64,000 nucleotides of DNA from Symbiodinium kawagutii (taxonomy: Eukaryota > Sar > Dinophyceae > Suessiales > Symbiodiniaceae): NCBI GenBank assembly GCA_009767595.1, contig VSDK01028448.1, positions 268,408-332,407 of the forward strand, read 5' to 3'. The translations under genes and the position numbers were made by a program. Shown piece by piece: positions 24,161 through 33,339 of this stretch. Every line of letters starts with the position of its first letter. Position 1 is the first letter of the stretch. The notes under the pieces are model-generated. The model searched no databases, was not told where the DNA came from, and saw only the letters and a program-made list of their open reading frames with translations.

Positions 24161-25400
24161 ACAACTGTTCTCCCCGCATTTGGTTGACTTGCATTGTTGT
24201 CCGAACGGTATTCTGAGGCAGAGGCTGAACAACGCAGACAGGACTGGCTGCCATGTTTTGGTTTGTTTCGAATTGTCTTTTTGTCAAAGAACAAAATGAG
24301 TAACCATCCACGATCATCAACCAACAATCGAGCCACTAAATAACCTTAAATTCTGATGGATGACAATCATCATACACCATTCTTTAGCCATCGAACCTTC
24401 ATCGAGAATTGCAACCATCAATTCAATCATCCATTAGCCATGAATCAACCATCAAGTAACCATCAAATCAACCGTGAAATAAGCCACTGATCAACCATCG
24501 TTAGCCACCTCATACCAACTTACCTCTGGAAACGTGCTCTGTCAATCAACCACCACTGGTTGGTAGTTTAAAACATGTTCAAGGTATTGACAAATGGCTG
24601 GTTGATTATATAATATTTTTCATAGGGGTTGAATCCACAAATTAGATCAAATAACCATCAATAATTGAACGGTCAATCATCATTAACTACCATCAATGCT
24701 TAATAAACCGCTGACTTGGATGTGCAGCTGGGGTTGCAACAGGGAGCCATGGTTAGTTGCACCCTAGAAGGTAGCTGAACTAACACTACGGCAAGACTCC
24801 ATGGTTTGCCCGGATGCACAAGACCTGCCCAGAAGTTAGTCTTGTCAACTGTTCAAAACCCTGCGCAGGCCCGTTGTTTTGAAACTCTGAGAATCAAGAA
24901 ACACTAAGCTCTAAACCCTTAACCTGAAACCCTAAACCCCAAAACCCTAAAACCCTAAAACCCTAAACCCTAAGCCCTAAATCACTGCGAATAGCCGGTG
25001 TTTCTCACTGATTCTTCGAGCAATGTTCAATTGTTAGGAACAGCCGTGGTTTGCTCTCCGGGCAAACCAAGGCGTCTGTGCGTAACACTATAAGGGATGA
25101 GTAAGTGGGAACTAAACATGGTTATGAGGGTTAGTTCAGCTGCCTTATAGGGAGGGATGAATTATTTTTTAAAGCATCAACTCGCCATCATTAGCCATGA
25201 GTCAATCCATCAAGGCACAGTTATTACCATCCATGCGTAGTGGACCTCTCAAGCGAACCCTTCCCCCAAGCATTCTGCAACGCCACGCTATGCCAGGAAG
25301 ACGCTCGGCGCCAGCACCGCTGCGTGCTGCGCTGTTTGGAAATTGGCGGGGGCGGTGGGAAGGCAACACCGCAGCGGGCGGCTGGGGGAATAATCTGTAG
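8987..25400 (+). CDS. Gene B: coiled-coil protein split into many small exons
   Basis: Gene-level entry. About fifteen GC-rich exon islands of 33-160 nt lie on the + strand, separated by repeat-filled introns of up to 2.5 kb. Consecutive islands often share splice phase: 8987/9709/10959, 14087/14808/15413/17087/17646, and 19394/20512/21079/22663. The predicted protein starts MAEEETIELEQI if the ATG at 8987 is the start. Its middle is helical, with a Glu/Arg/Lys/Leu-rich coiled coil around exons 14808-15445 and again around 19480-22742. I recognise no family; coiled-coil composition suggests a structural or scaffold protein, which is inference. Gaps in phase between 11011, 12284 and 14087 show that exons are missing or misplaced, and the 3' end is uncertain. 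Confidence 0.6.
9709..9772 (+). CDS. Gene B exon
   Basis: ATGAG|G acceptor and GCAAG|GT donor. Entered in phase 1, 20 codons read ALVGGSRDTLVRLEVQPGYA, a composition typical of real protein and loosely PDZ-like in pattern, leaving in phase 2. An overlapping alternative in another frame (RQRPSQWHPNEARLLAGPV) with acceptor at 9625 also fits phase 1. Confidence 0.5.
10698..10807. mobile_element. MITE-like element, TGGCAGTGGGTCAA family
   Basis: Terminal inverted repeats TGGCAGTGGGTCAA and TTGACCCATTGCCA (one mismatch over 14 bases) enclose about 80 AT-rich bases with tandem ATTGGTTGGTTAATAT-type sequence. Related copies are at 14225-14335 and 30232-30347, and a diverged one at 21348-21475. Confidence 0.7.
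10959..11011 (+). CDS. Gene B exon
   Basis: Acceptor CCTGGCAG|G; entered in phase 2 it reads PVRAIHEDTSCPGCVDP and ends at a GT donor in phase 1. An internal AG|GA (CACGAG|GA at 10980) would end it in phase 0 instead, which would fit the exon at 12284. GC-rich against AT-rich flanks. Confidence 0.55.
11725..11817. repeat. Long hairpin (inverted repeat), arms about 36 bp
   Basis: Left arm 11725-11760 starts CCCTTTGGTAAACTAACAT; right arm 11780-11817 ends TGTTAGTTTACCAGAGGG. The arms pair over about 36 bases with three or four mismatches around a 19-base loop. The fragment GTTAGTTTACCAGAGGG recurs at 16642-16658, so the arm belongs to a dispersed element. Confidence 0.85.
11980..12029 (+). CDS. 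Possible gene B exon
   Basis: After CACATGAG the frame reads CFDIFGNEQMGRAR in a GC-rich patch and meets a GT donor (GCGG|GT) in phase 2. The frame continues open to 12064. Its entry phase does not match the previous exon as drawn. Confidence 0.35.
12284..12346 (+). CDS. Gene B exon
   Basis: Clean AG|G acceptor (CACCCCAG|G) and CTGCAG|GT donor; exactly 21 codons, phase 0 in and out: VFPDQTGTLVPAEVTARTF followed by LQ. Strong coding composition. Fits directly after exon 10959 only if that exon ends at 10980. Confidence 0.55.
13256..13480 (+). repeat. Telomere-like (TTTAGGG)n element, forward copy
   Basis: 13276-13378 is a degenerate TTTAGGG/TTTTAGGG tract. It is flanked on the left by ACACTGGCTATACGCAGTG and on the right by sequence ending in GGGGCAAACC. 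The same flanks surround the CCCTAAA tract at 24905-24985 in reverse, so this is a dispersed element and not a chromosome end. Confidence 0.85.
14087..14127 (+). CDS. Gene B exon
   Basis: CCAAAG|G acceptor and GATG|GT donor; entered in phase 2 it reads FLVRLARRLCGED and leaves in phase 1, matching the exon at 14808. Short, so supported mainly by composition and phase. Confidence 0.45.
14225..14335. mobile_element. MITE-like element, TGGCAGTGGGTCAA family
   Basis: Ends ATGGATCAATATGAACC and GGTTTTGACCCACTGCCA; the internal order (AATAAGGGA, then AACCAGGGGTACAGGG) is the same as in the copy at 30232-30347. Confidence 0.65.
14808..14896 (+). CDS. Gene B exon, coiled coil begins
   Basis: TTTCCAG|GT acceptor, GCTGAG|GT donor. 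Entered in phase 1, 29 codons read ARMSSATEAKSCKLCELQAG followed by LRDTLVRAE, leaving in phase 0. Leu spacing is helical, and the next exon continues it without a break in character. Confidence 0.65.
14915..15125. repeat. TAACCAACCAA-rich inverted-repeat region
   Basis: Starts ATGGCAATGGGTCACTATT and ends AATAACCCATTGGCAA, an imperfect inverted pair related to the TGGCAGTGGGTCAA elements. The interior repeats AAGAATGGTTGATAGTAACC twice (14944 and 15037). Confidence 0.6.
15413..15445 (+). CDS. Gene B micro-exon, 33 nt
   Basis: Acceptor GTGCGCGCAG|G, then 11 codons AALARKLEIAE ending at GCTGAG|GC, a GC donor of the kind used in dinoflagellates. Phase 0 in and out. A GT donor at 15454 would give a 41-nt exon in phase 2 instead. 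It extends the coiled coil of the preceding exon. Confidence 0.6.
17087..17178 (+). CDS. Gene B exon
   Basis: Acceptor CCTGCAG|G and the strong donor GATAG|GTGAGT. Phase 0 in, phase 2 out. It reads DTLTFAHEGMELDLQKTIKD, then QSSSAELNGD. One of the cleanest exons in the chain. Confidence 0.7.
17646..17740 (+). CDS. Gene B exon
   Basis: Acceptor ACATGATAG|G, donor CTCG|GTGAGT. Entered in phase 2, it completes the Arg codon left by exon 17087-17178 and reads STRDATEKENDIAEPGPSAR, then RAGAKVELRWL. Leaves in phase 1. The last bases before both neighbouring splice sites are GATAG|G, so the intron ends are direct repeats. Confidence 0.7.
18150..18240. mobile_element. MITE-like element, TTGGTGGTTTAAA family
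   Basis: Contains GTTGGTGGTTCGATT, TTTTCCCCTAGTATTAACAA and TGGTTGGTTGACAAACATG, an order shared with 31912-31985 and, in part, 22434-22497, 24549-24636 and 54957-55057. Confidence 0.55.
18381..18454 (+). CDS. Possible gene B exon
   Basis: Entered in phase 1 after GCTGAGAG, it reads ARDAGGRLKSGLKHQPVEIW and can leave in phase 0 at TTA|GT, which would match the exon at 19394. The reverse strand is also open here, so support is modest. Confidence 0.4.
19394..19525 (+). CDS. Gene B exon
   Basis: Acceptor GTGTGGTAG|G, donor GCGAG|GT, 44 codons, phase 0 in and out. The C-terminal half reads RFLVKDGVELGSERQRRE, leading straight into the charged coiled coil of the next exon. The N-terminal half (VSLCIIRLGTNLG) is less certain; a shorter exon starting at CTCCGAG|G is possible. 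Confidence 0.6.
20512..20568 (+). CDS. Gene B exon, charged coiled coil
   Basis: Acceptor CACGCCAG|G and AG|GA donor (CTGCAG|GATGG). 19 codons, phase 0 in and out: EREREAEAKRLQEEEAQLQ. Unmistakable single-helix/coiled-coil composition in an AT-rich intron background. Confidence 0.75.
20935..21037. mobile_element. MITE-like element, GGGGTACCCC family
   Basis: Right end CAGGGGTACCCCTATTTTAA then GAAACCACC; left half carries GTTTGAAACCACC. A second, less complete piece with GGGAACCCCAAAGTT lies at 20798-20885. Confidence 0.55.
21079..21120 (+). CDS. Gene B exon, charged coiled coil
   Basis: Acceptor TCTGCCAG|G, 14 codons EAERRKEEELQSDR, GC donor (GACAGA|GC). Phase 0 in and out, continuous in character with exons 20512 and 22663. 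Confidence 0.65.
21848..21925. other. GC-rich island, possible exon
   Basis: After CGACCCAG a + strand frame reads HAELQKCRAPSRPTAYC; a second frame starts MQNCKNAAPPRGLLPTA. GC-rich and flanked by AG. Frame cannot be chosen. Confidence 0.3.
22663..22742 (+). CDS. Gene B exon, coiled coil
   Basis: Acceptor TTCCTTCAG|G; 26 codons reading EDKRMRAEEELKMAAKRKAD then VGSPAG, with an AG|GT donor at 22743 (phase 2). Enters in phase 0, matching the exon ending at 21120. Confidence 0.7.
22874..23000. repeat. AT-rich TATA/TACATATA tract
   Basis: Mostly alternating TA with interspersed CATAT and TTTA; (AT)n runs at 22879-22895 and 22972-22990. No coding signal. Confidence 0.85.
23213..24158. repeat. 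(TAC)n microsatellite with assembly gap
   Basis: Nearly 1 kb of TAC/TAT trinucleotides. From 23938 the + strand switches to (GTA/TAG)n up to the gap at 23997-24105, then returns to CTA after it. Open frames here (polyT, polyS, polyL) are artefacts of the repeat. Confidence 0.97.
23997..24105. other. Assembly gap, 109 N
   Basis: Run of 109 N inside the trinucleotide tract. Real size unknown. Confidence 1.
24790..25040 (-). repeat. Telomere-like (CCCTAAA)n element, reverse copy
   Basis: Inverted copy of the element at 13256-13480. CCCTAAA/CCCTAAAA tract at 24905-24985, followed by ATCACTGCGAATAGCCGGTG, which matches the left flank of the forward copy. On the other side GTTTGCCC and CCTGCGCAGG correspond to the forward copy's right flank. 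Confidence 0.85.
25241..25400 (+). CDS. Candidate last exon of gene B (frame uncertain)
   Basis: GC-rich island after ATGCGTAG. Frame 1, entered in phase 2 to match the exon ending at 22742, reads GPLKRTLPPSILQRHAMP and stops at TAG 25398-25400. Frame 2 reads DLSSEPFPQAFCNATLCQED then ARRQHRCVLRCLEI, and has clearly higher G+C at third positions. Third-position bias favours frame 2; phase and the stop favour frame 1. Confidence 0.4.
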
Positions 25401-26042
25401 ATATATGATGATATGTGTATTACATGACAGTGCTGGGTAGTATTATCACCATGTGTGTGATTAATGTCAATGTGTATTTGATTAATTCATTTTTATATTT
25501 GTGTGACATCTGGAGGCGTTCGTTATATCTTGTATATTCAAGAGCCCAGCAGGAAAAAGTTGGATCGGCTCACATCTTTAAAGAAGTAGAAGTCATTCCA
25601 ACAAAGCAATAGCTGGTTAGCGTCCCACAGTGTATGTTTGTATTTACATAAAACTAAGTCCATTCCCAGGACTTTTGGTAGGGTATGTTTAGCCACCAGT
25701 TTCTCCACCTTGCAGGTTTTGCTCTCGATTTGGCAATTCAAATTGAGGAGACAATTTTTCCGCAATGTGAGATTCATGGAATGCATTGAAATCCGGTCAT
25801 GGCCGATGATTCTTCACACAAGATCCATTTACAGGATTCAGCCAGAAGGTCTCCTCAGCAGTCCTCCAGGAGTCCTCCAATGTATTATATGTACTTGTTT
25901 TTGACAACATACGACTGAAAACAAATCATGACAGAAACATGTCCATGCAAGGCAGGGAATAGTGATCCTGGTGAGGCTGATTACATGACAAGTTCGAGCA
26001 CTACAATCCGTAAATTCTCGGTTCGTCCGCGCCTGTTTCACC
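25401..26042. other. Intergenic spacer between genes B and C
   Basis: About 640 bases without a convincing exon. No canonical TATA arrangement and no dinoflagellate spliced-leader remnant seen. Any trans-splice acceptor for gene C should lie just upstream of 26043; AG sites occur near 25840-25990 but none can be singled out. Confidence 0.5.
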
Positions 26043-26180
26043 ATGGTCATGACCTTGCCTTGGATCACGAGTTTGACTCTGTTGCCGAGCGTGCTCGGCA
26101 GCTGCTTCTCCGATGCTGTGCTGGAACAGAATCGCAAGAATCTCATTGGAGACGAAGGCACCGAGCAAGATCTGATCCCT
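26043..26180 (+). CDS. Gene C exon 1: signal peptide
   Basis: ATG in CACCATGG opens MVMTLPWITSLTLLPSVLGS followed by CFSDA, a classic signal peptide (hydrophobic core, small residues before a likely cleavage site near residue 20-24). The exon continues with VLEQNRKNLIGDEGTEQD and ends CCT|GTGAGC in phase 0 after 46 codons. A second in-frame ATG lies two codons later. The reverse-strand frame across this region is a shadow. Confidence 0.75.
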
Positions 26181-29100
26181 GTGAGCATGGGAAGATTTGA
26201 TCATGGAGTATAGAACAATCATGGGGGGATTATCATCTGTTAGTTTGACTATGAAGAATCATGACTTGTTAAGATGTGGGCATGTGCCAAGCCATAGGGT
26301 AACCAATGGGCCCCACTTAAGAATGATCACTAAGGAAACCATTGTTTTTTTTGGGGGGGCACCAGTATTTTGGCACATGATTGGCTGTCGAAATTCTATA
26401 CATTGATTTTTTAAAACTAGCAGTACCTTTATGATGTCATAGGTGTTTTAAACCTGGTGAAGCAGCAGGCCCCCAGCAGAATCACCTACTTCTGCAAGGC
26501 AGCGCTAGATTGGCACCAGGTTTTAGGCATTCGATATGAATGCATATGAATTGCTATCTTTGTTATTATTACTATTATCATTTGTTTATTGTTGTTCTCA
26601 TTATTGTTGTCTAAGCTGCTATCCTTGTCTATCCTTCATATTGCGTGATCAAACTAGGCAGGCCTTTTCTTTGCTTGTACTGTTTACACCGTATACAGGG
26701 GGGTTAATACTGTATGTTATATACAACGTATGCAGGGGGGTTAACACAGATCATGGGAGGATTTGATCGACTCCTGCCAGGGGGTACTCATTGTCAGATG
26801 ATGTTAGATGTTCAAACAGGTCACCACAGGTCACCCAAGCGCAGCGAGCCAGGACCCTATCCGATTGGCATTTGGGTCCCAGATTGGCCAGCTGGAGATG
26901 TAACTTCCGCTGTGGTCCAGATTGTGTTGGCAGAAGTCCTTGGTTTCAATGTGACGTTGACAGGACCTTCACCAAACACTGTAGAGCCTCGGACAATTCC
27001 CGGTTTCCGCTGATTTTCTGAAACGCCAAGCTATGGCATTCTAGCTTGCGAACCATTGCGAACCTACCTACCTAATCAAGGAATCCGGGTATTTGGCAAC
27101 CAAACTCTGTTTCTTGACATTTTTTGACACTCTCTTCCATTCGAGATAAAAGTTTCAAGATCGTTTCTGTGGGCCTTCCAGGTCACGTTTCAAAGACAGA
27201 AGCTGATGGCCTTGAAGCCTTGGGACATCTTGGGACTGGTTGAAACATGTTGAAACTGGTTCTTGCAGCACCAAGGATGCCTGGTATGCCCTCGCAGGCT
27301 GTGCGGCTCCTCTAGAGATCAAGATCGAGGACGTGGAAGTGGATCATTGACGTGGATTGGTAAACTCATCATAGGGTTAACATCCGTTATATGTCAAGGG
27401 TTCAAAAAGTTTAAAAGTGTTAGACTACAAGGTTTGACTTTTTGATTTGTGATGATAAGCACTAGTTAGATTTACTGTAGAATGATTTATATGTTATCCA
27501 TTATGGTTTTAAGTTCAACGATTAGAGTTTGTTGGATCAACGTTAGTGGTCATGATGACTCACCTCGTTTACTGCTGCTTGGGAGAATCATAGGCGGGTT
27601 TACATTGTGTATAGCAAATATCGAGTTCGTAAATCATGAAGCGAGTTTAGATGGAAAGGATGGCTGCTATACTAAGCAAAGATTGGATGTCAATGTACAC
27701 GGTGATGCACCAGATTTTCTCTTTGAACTGCGAACTGGGAGTAAATGCCAAATGCAGCCACTTCTGCATTTAAAGACATTTCAGCATTTGGAAGTCCCAA
27801 AACTCTTTAAGCACAACTTCCGCTCTATTTGAGGATTTGTCTGAAATTGCAAAAAATCCTGCAAGACAAGCCCTCCTCCCTGCATTTCAGGAAAATGCAG
27901 TATTCGGAAGTTTAAACATATCCTGTCTTCCGGGAAGTTCTGACATGTTATATATTCAAACAACTTCTGAATTACAGAGCCCTCCCACTATTTGAAGAAA
28001 TTCGGCATTTGGACATCGCAAAAAATCCTTGAATAAAACCTTCTTTCCCTGTATTCAGGGATTCCGACATTTGGTAATTGCCAAACCTCAGTGAAAACAA
28101 TTTCCCGTCAAATGAAACAATCATTTTGGCATTTGGAAACCGCAAAAGATCCTTAACTACAACCCCCCCGTCTATTTAAGACTATGGATATTTGGAAACT
28201 ACACAAACATCAAATCCACCCTCCCTCCATCTCTTCCGACTGACCATCCAGCTCCAACCTAGCACCCCAATGTAATGATACAATTGGGATTTACCATGAT
28301 TTGCTCAGTCAAGATTCCTTAAATATGGTCTCCCCTGTATTCAAGGAATTTGTGTACCAGGCACGATGTAATGTTGGCATGTTCAATGGATGTGCTTTGC
28401 TTTCTTGGAAGACTTGTGTTTTCCCGGCAAAGTCTTTTCACTAAAATTGGGAAACACATATTTTGCTTGGAGCACTTCGTGCAAGGATCACATCCTTCAG
28501 GAGGGTTGGAAGGACATGCGGCTGATCAAGATAGATCGATAGCCGAGCGCAGGCTTCGGGTCGCCCAGCTTTGCCATCTCAGGTGTCCCAAGGTTCCGGG
28601 ACTAGTGTTCAACACCTTGGAGGGAGTATGGCCCGGTTCCAGGAGAAGGTTTTGGGGTCCCGCAACAACCCTCCCTTGACTAAAATCAACAAACTAGTCA
28701 GGGGGTAAGAACCTAGTAGGTTCTCATCACAGGTTACTCGGATACGAAGAAAATCAACGGGTTGTGAATCAATAGTGGCTCCCGAGGTTATGAGCATCGA
28801 ACCTAACCAAGCTATGAGACATTTACCATGACCACCTCTTAGCTGATAGCTTCACAAGCTCTCGTTGGAGTCGTTCAATTCGTTCCTAGATGTGCCAAGC
28901 AGTAGTTTGGAGCTGCGGTGGTAAAGCGAGTTGCGTAACACCATGGTTGATCCTAGTCAGGGGTGTGAAACTGTCCACTTTTTTATGTATACAGTCCTCA
29001 GCAGCAGCGAGTTCTTTGGATGTTTCAACCATTTTCAACCTGTTCTAATGTATTCTAATGTCTTGTGTTGATATCACTCTAGAGGTGTTGGTCTTCCTGT

Positions 29101-32100
29101 TCATCCAAAGGGTACAGCGTCACCTTAATGGGTCGTCTCAATAGATATTTTCTACAAACCTAACGATCACCTTACTAGATCATCAGATTCCAACTCCAAT
29201 AGTCCAGCATGAAATTCGCTAACCTATACCGGGCACCCGCAGGACCGGCAGTGCTCTAACACCCCAGTGACGAGAAACCACATAAGTGTGGAAGGATGGA
29301 CCGAAACCTACGCAAGCACCTGGAAGTCCATTCAAAAGGACTTTCCGCAGAGCGCACCAAGAAACCTGGGCAACATGGGCTTCTCGGTCTTCCCACGGCT
29401 CAAGCGTGGACTCGATCTTTGTTGATTCTTGGGATTCATGCTAGTAGTCACCACTCGTTGTGGTCAAGCCGGTGCCACGATAAAAACGATGCACCGCTGT
29501 GTGGAATGGACTGGAAGTGATGTTTATTTTTTGGTTCTGCACGGGTCGATAAAATCACAAGGTTGGTAATTAACAATAACCAACTAGTACCATGACTCAT
29601 GACTGTCATCGTACATTTCCCTCCTTGCATGTTTGCTCAATTGAGTACAGAAATTGCCAAGCTCAAGATATGTCTCAAGCAAAAGTTTGTAGCTTGATTG
29701 AGGTTGCCTTCAAAGAGACAACCCTTCACGATCAACCAATCGACCACCTCTTCACAGCATCGATGTGCTGAGGTTACTTTGGGAAGACATCGATTTATTT
29801 ACCCACTGAGATCCAGCGTGCTGCTTATGACGAGAAAGGTGCCACAACTCAATCGCTGCTTTCTGTCGCTCGGGGTGGTGACCACTCGCATCCTCTCGCA
29901 ATGTTTTTGGCTCCAAACACAAGTCCCAGCTGGCTGTCAATTTCTTGCTTTCGAATTTCATGTGGTTAATGATGTGTTTAAACACCCAAAATCTACGCAA
30001 CGAGCTCTGCAGGCACGGCGGGCTACCACCTAATACTGCCTTTAGGTGTGCTTGCGTGTCTTTTGCTACCATGTTATGTAGGTTTTACCATGACATTACT
30101 AGTGCTCCCATGTTCAAAATAAGTCTTTGCTATAGGATGGCAGTCGCCGATGCAGGTTGGAGGCCCCTATAGATGAAAGCTGCCCGAATTTGGCTTGACA
30201 TCTTTCTCCTGTTGACTCTTTCCAATACTAAATGGCTATGGGTCAATATTAACCAACCAATAATGGTGGACAATGACCAACCATAATAAGGGAAACAATG
30301 GCAAATGATAGGGAACCAGGGGTACGGGGTTTTGACCCACAGCCAAATAATACCAACTAAGATTTCGCACTTCAACCTGGATTCGGAGAGAACGCTGCTC
30401 TCACCAGAGGTTCCTGACTTACTTGCAGATAATCTTTTTAGGCTAGGATCTTTGTACAATGCTATGTGCCATGTAGGGAATGTAGGGCCAATGATGTCAT
30501 CAGTGGCTGGGTCTTCCCCGAAAGAAAGGAGAGCCATGAATAGACAATTGGGCAGAGTAACAGCTCAACAGTCATTGGAATTATCGAAACACACCAGTTG
30601 CGTAGTTTCCAAGAAAAGTGCAGCAACATAAAACCAACATGGCCCATGAGATGAGTGTTTCTCAAGCCATAGGGTACCCCCAAAGCTAGTTTAATTAACA
30701 ATGCTTATATGGGATGATTGAGGGGTACCCCTATTTTGAGAAGTCACCACATGCAATAGCTATGGTGCATCGCTTGATGAGTCAAAAACATGCAGTTGTT
30801 GCAAAAACTACTTTTGGCCAGCGCCACTGACTGGGAACACCCGTTCGAAGTGTGGGAATTGCATGTGTTCACGAATAGGGAAGAATAAAGCAAGAACAAT
30901 GCAGGAGAAAGGCAGCAATAATGAAGAAATGAATGAGGAAAAACAACCACAACCAATGTAAAGAGCTTCAGAAATGAAGGAACACAAGTTCAGTAATTTG
31001 TCCGGGATCAAGCAGATGTAGCAGACTCAGGACTCATTAGCAATGAAAACTATAGATTTGAAGGAAACACACAGTTTCGAAAATACCCACCAAGAAATCA
31101 TGAAAATAACCAAGTTGCAAGGCTGCAAGGACTATTCGGTCTCTTGTGCTGCATGTTTTTTGTTGATAATGTGTGGAAGTGAATTTGTGATTCAGGGGTT
31201 ATCTTACAAACTTGGGGGGGTCAACTCGCACAGCCTCATGTTATCCCATACTTTTGGAAGCCTCCCAATTTCGGCCGCCTGCTTTGCTGGCAGAGGCTGG
31301 ACCTTGGAGTTCTATCGCGGGTACAACGTGTCGTGGACCCAAGCAGCGAACTACTTCGACCCCGCCCGGCGTCATCGACACGGAGTTGCTGAAACCCTGC
31401 AACGAGACCAGACTCATGGTGAGTGAGGTGGGATTTTTGCCGTTGAACCTAGGGTTCGATGTGGGTAATGATAGTTAGTTTGTTTTTGTGAACTTAGGAA
31501 TTGAGAGAAAAAAACTGTTGGGGGTTTGAAGATGCTTCCGGTTACGGTCACTTCAGATGGAACAAGTCTGGAGGCATGGATCAAATTAGAGCTACCGCAT
31601 CGAGGGGTTGGCACCGCTTCAGCGTAGCTGCCACGCTGCGCCAGGTCATGGAGACCTACGCAGAAATCACAGGTGACTGGGATGGGGTGGAGATTTCCAT
31701 CGAGAATGAGACGCGCCGCTTCAAAGGCAGATGTTGGAGTGACTACTTCTGGTATCCACCTGCTTGCAGAGTTGCTTGTCTTCAGCCAAGCTTGTAGTGA
31801 CGCTGTTGAGTTTTGATGTGCAAGGAAACCACCTGAAGCTTCCGCGGAAGCAGAAGTCTCAACCTTTGAAGGCGGTGTTTTGCTTTCCAAAGCTTGCCAT
31901 GGATTCACGGGATGGTGGTTTAAAAATTGTTTATTTTCCCTAGTGATTAACAAATGGTTGGTTGACTTGTGCATATTTTTCATGAGGCACCATCCAGAAA
32001 ACCTCAGGACGAGCCATCAGAGTGCGTGATCTTCTTCACAGGAGGGAGCGGTTGGCAACTTGAAGTCGCCATGCAGAAGTCCGCTGGGTGGAACATGCCT

Positions 32101-33305
32101 CTGGCACCGGCAGTTGCAAAGAATTGGAGCGTGTTTACTCAGCTGCCGCAGAAAACCAAGAGTACCTTCTACTGGTGGGTTTCTGGCCAGCAGCGCTGTT
32201 CCAGAAGGATCCATTTAAGTGAATTTAGGGACTCATGGTCGTGAGAGATCAATGTCTTCAAGTTTGACACTGCATAATTCATTGTTTGGTATTATTTGGT
32301 GGTCTTAGGCCATTGGTGATCGGTGAAAAGGTGATATATAGTATGATGATTCTTGGTTTTTGTTTGGTTTCGGTGCGCGCCAAGTTTTCTTGAAAACACT
32401 AGGTGCATGGGCTTTCGCCAAGTTCGGGACCATCTCAACAAGGATAACACAAACACAGTTGAGGACCCTTTGACCCATTTTTTGGAAGCCTCAGACCATG
32501 ATTGAGACCATCATTGGAGAGGTGCGGGCTCTTGCTCTAGGTGCCAGATCCTACGTTTCTACTCCTTGACCCCGTTGAGATCACGTTCCCGCCCTTCGAC
32601 AGAGTTGCGGTTCTTGGTGGAGACCAACGTGGAGCATCCGCTGCCTTATCGATTGACAAGTATGTGAGTCAGGAGCCATGGCCACCAAGGTGAAGTCTTT
32701 GCAGAAAGTTTTAATCCTTTCGCCACGACATCAACACGCATTTAACATCCAAGAACGAATCGATTCACGGATGTGTGAGGATTTGTGGGGGATGAATGTT
32801 CGGAATGGAGTATTTTGGTTTATGGTTGTCAGGGGATGTTAGATTATATAGTGGAACTTGTTGTGTATGAATTTCAATGAGGCTCATGCGTAAATTACGC
32901 CGAATGTGCTTCCAAGTGGGCGAGTTGGAGGCAATTTGTAGCAGATGCTTTCAGCCATATCTATCTGTGATTTCCCATATGGTGGTTGTGGATTGCAGGA
33001 CGCCAGATTGGTAGGTGGACATACCAAGAACGATCAGGTTTTGGGAGGCCCACCTATACAGAGGCTTTGGGCCCACAGCCGCAAAACTGGGATGATTGCT
33101 TTATATCATTCTTTGGACAAAAGAAATGGATGATTAGTCTCATCGTGTTGCCAGCTGCACCGAGCAAATCAAACTGGTGGAGCATCTGAATTGAACTCTT
33201 TCCGGTTCAAGTACCGGATGTTTTGCATAATTTGACACAACTATGGAACTAAAGGGGTATTCCGTCTGGGACACGCAGGCACTTTGCGTAGGTATTGTTG
33301 TAGAC

Positions 33306-33339
<34 letters not shown>

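Larger units (their letters stand above)
9024..25240. other. Introns of gene B: degenerate AACCAT/ATGGTT filler
   Basis: Between the listed exons the DNA is AT-rich and built from loosely repeated 6-12 base words (AACCATCA, ATTAACCAT and complements TGGTTGAT, ATGGTTAAT), plus the inverted-repeat elements, telomere-like tracts and microsatellite listed separately. The strand carrying the AACCA form switches every few hundred bases. No further gene is seen, though single small exons could be hidden. Confidence 0.65.
29387..31293. other. Gene C intron region, exon probably missed
   Basis: Exon 4 leaves in phase 0 and exon 5 enters in phase 1 or 2, so at least one exon is missing. The region holds two MITE-like elements (30232-30347 and 30657-30750). 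Long frames on both strands (29698-30033 and 30130-30537) are compositionally poor. Confidence 0.45.

Noticed and set aside
23204..24232. 342-aa Ser/Thr/Val frame and 180-aa Thr frame
   Set aside because: Translation of a TAC trinucleotide tract containing 109 N.
25900..26045. Dinoflagellate spliced-leader relic upstream of gene C
   Set aside because: No segment resembling the known 22-nt leader was found here or elsewhere in the window by eye.
25838..26222. - strand ORFs of 116 and 73 aa over the receptor's first exon
   Set aside because: The + strand gives a textbook signal peptide with a good start context and donor; the - frames have no supporting motif.
26536..26766. Leu-rich frame MNAYELLSLLLLLL as the receptor signal peptide
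   Set aside because: T-rich low-complexity tract with no donor in phase; the exon at 26043 is a better signal peptide.
31414..31983. 189-aa - strand ORF
   Set aside because: It runs across receptor exon 6 and two introns; the + strand exon matches family motifs and phase on both sides.
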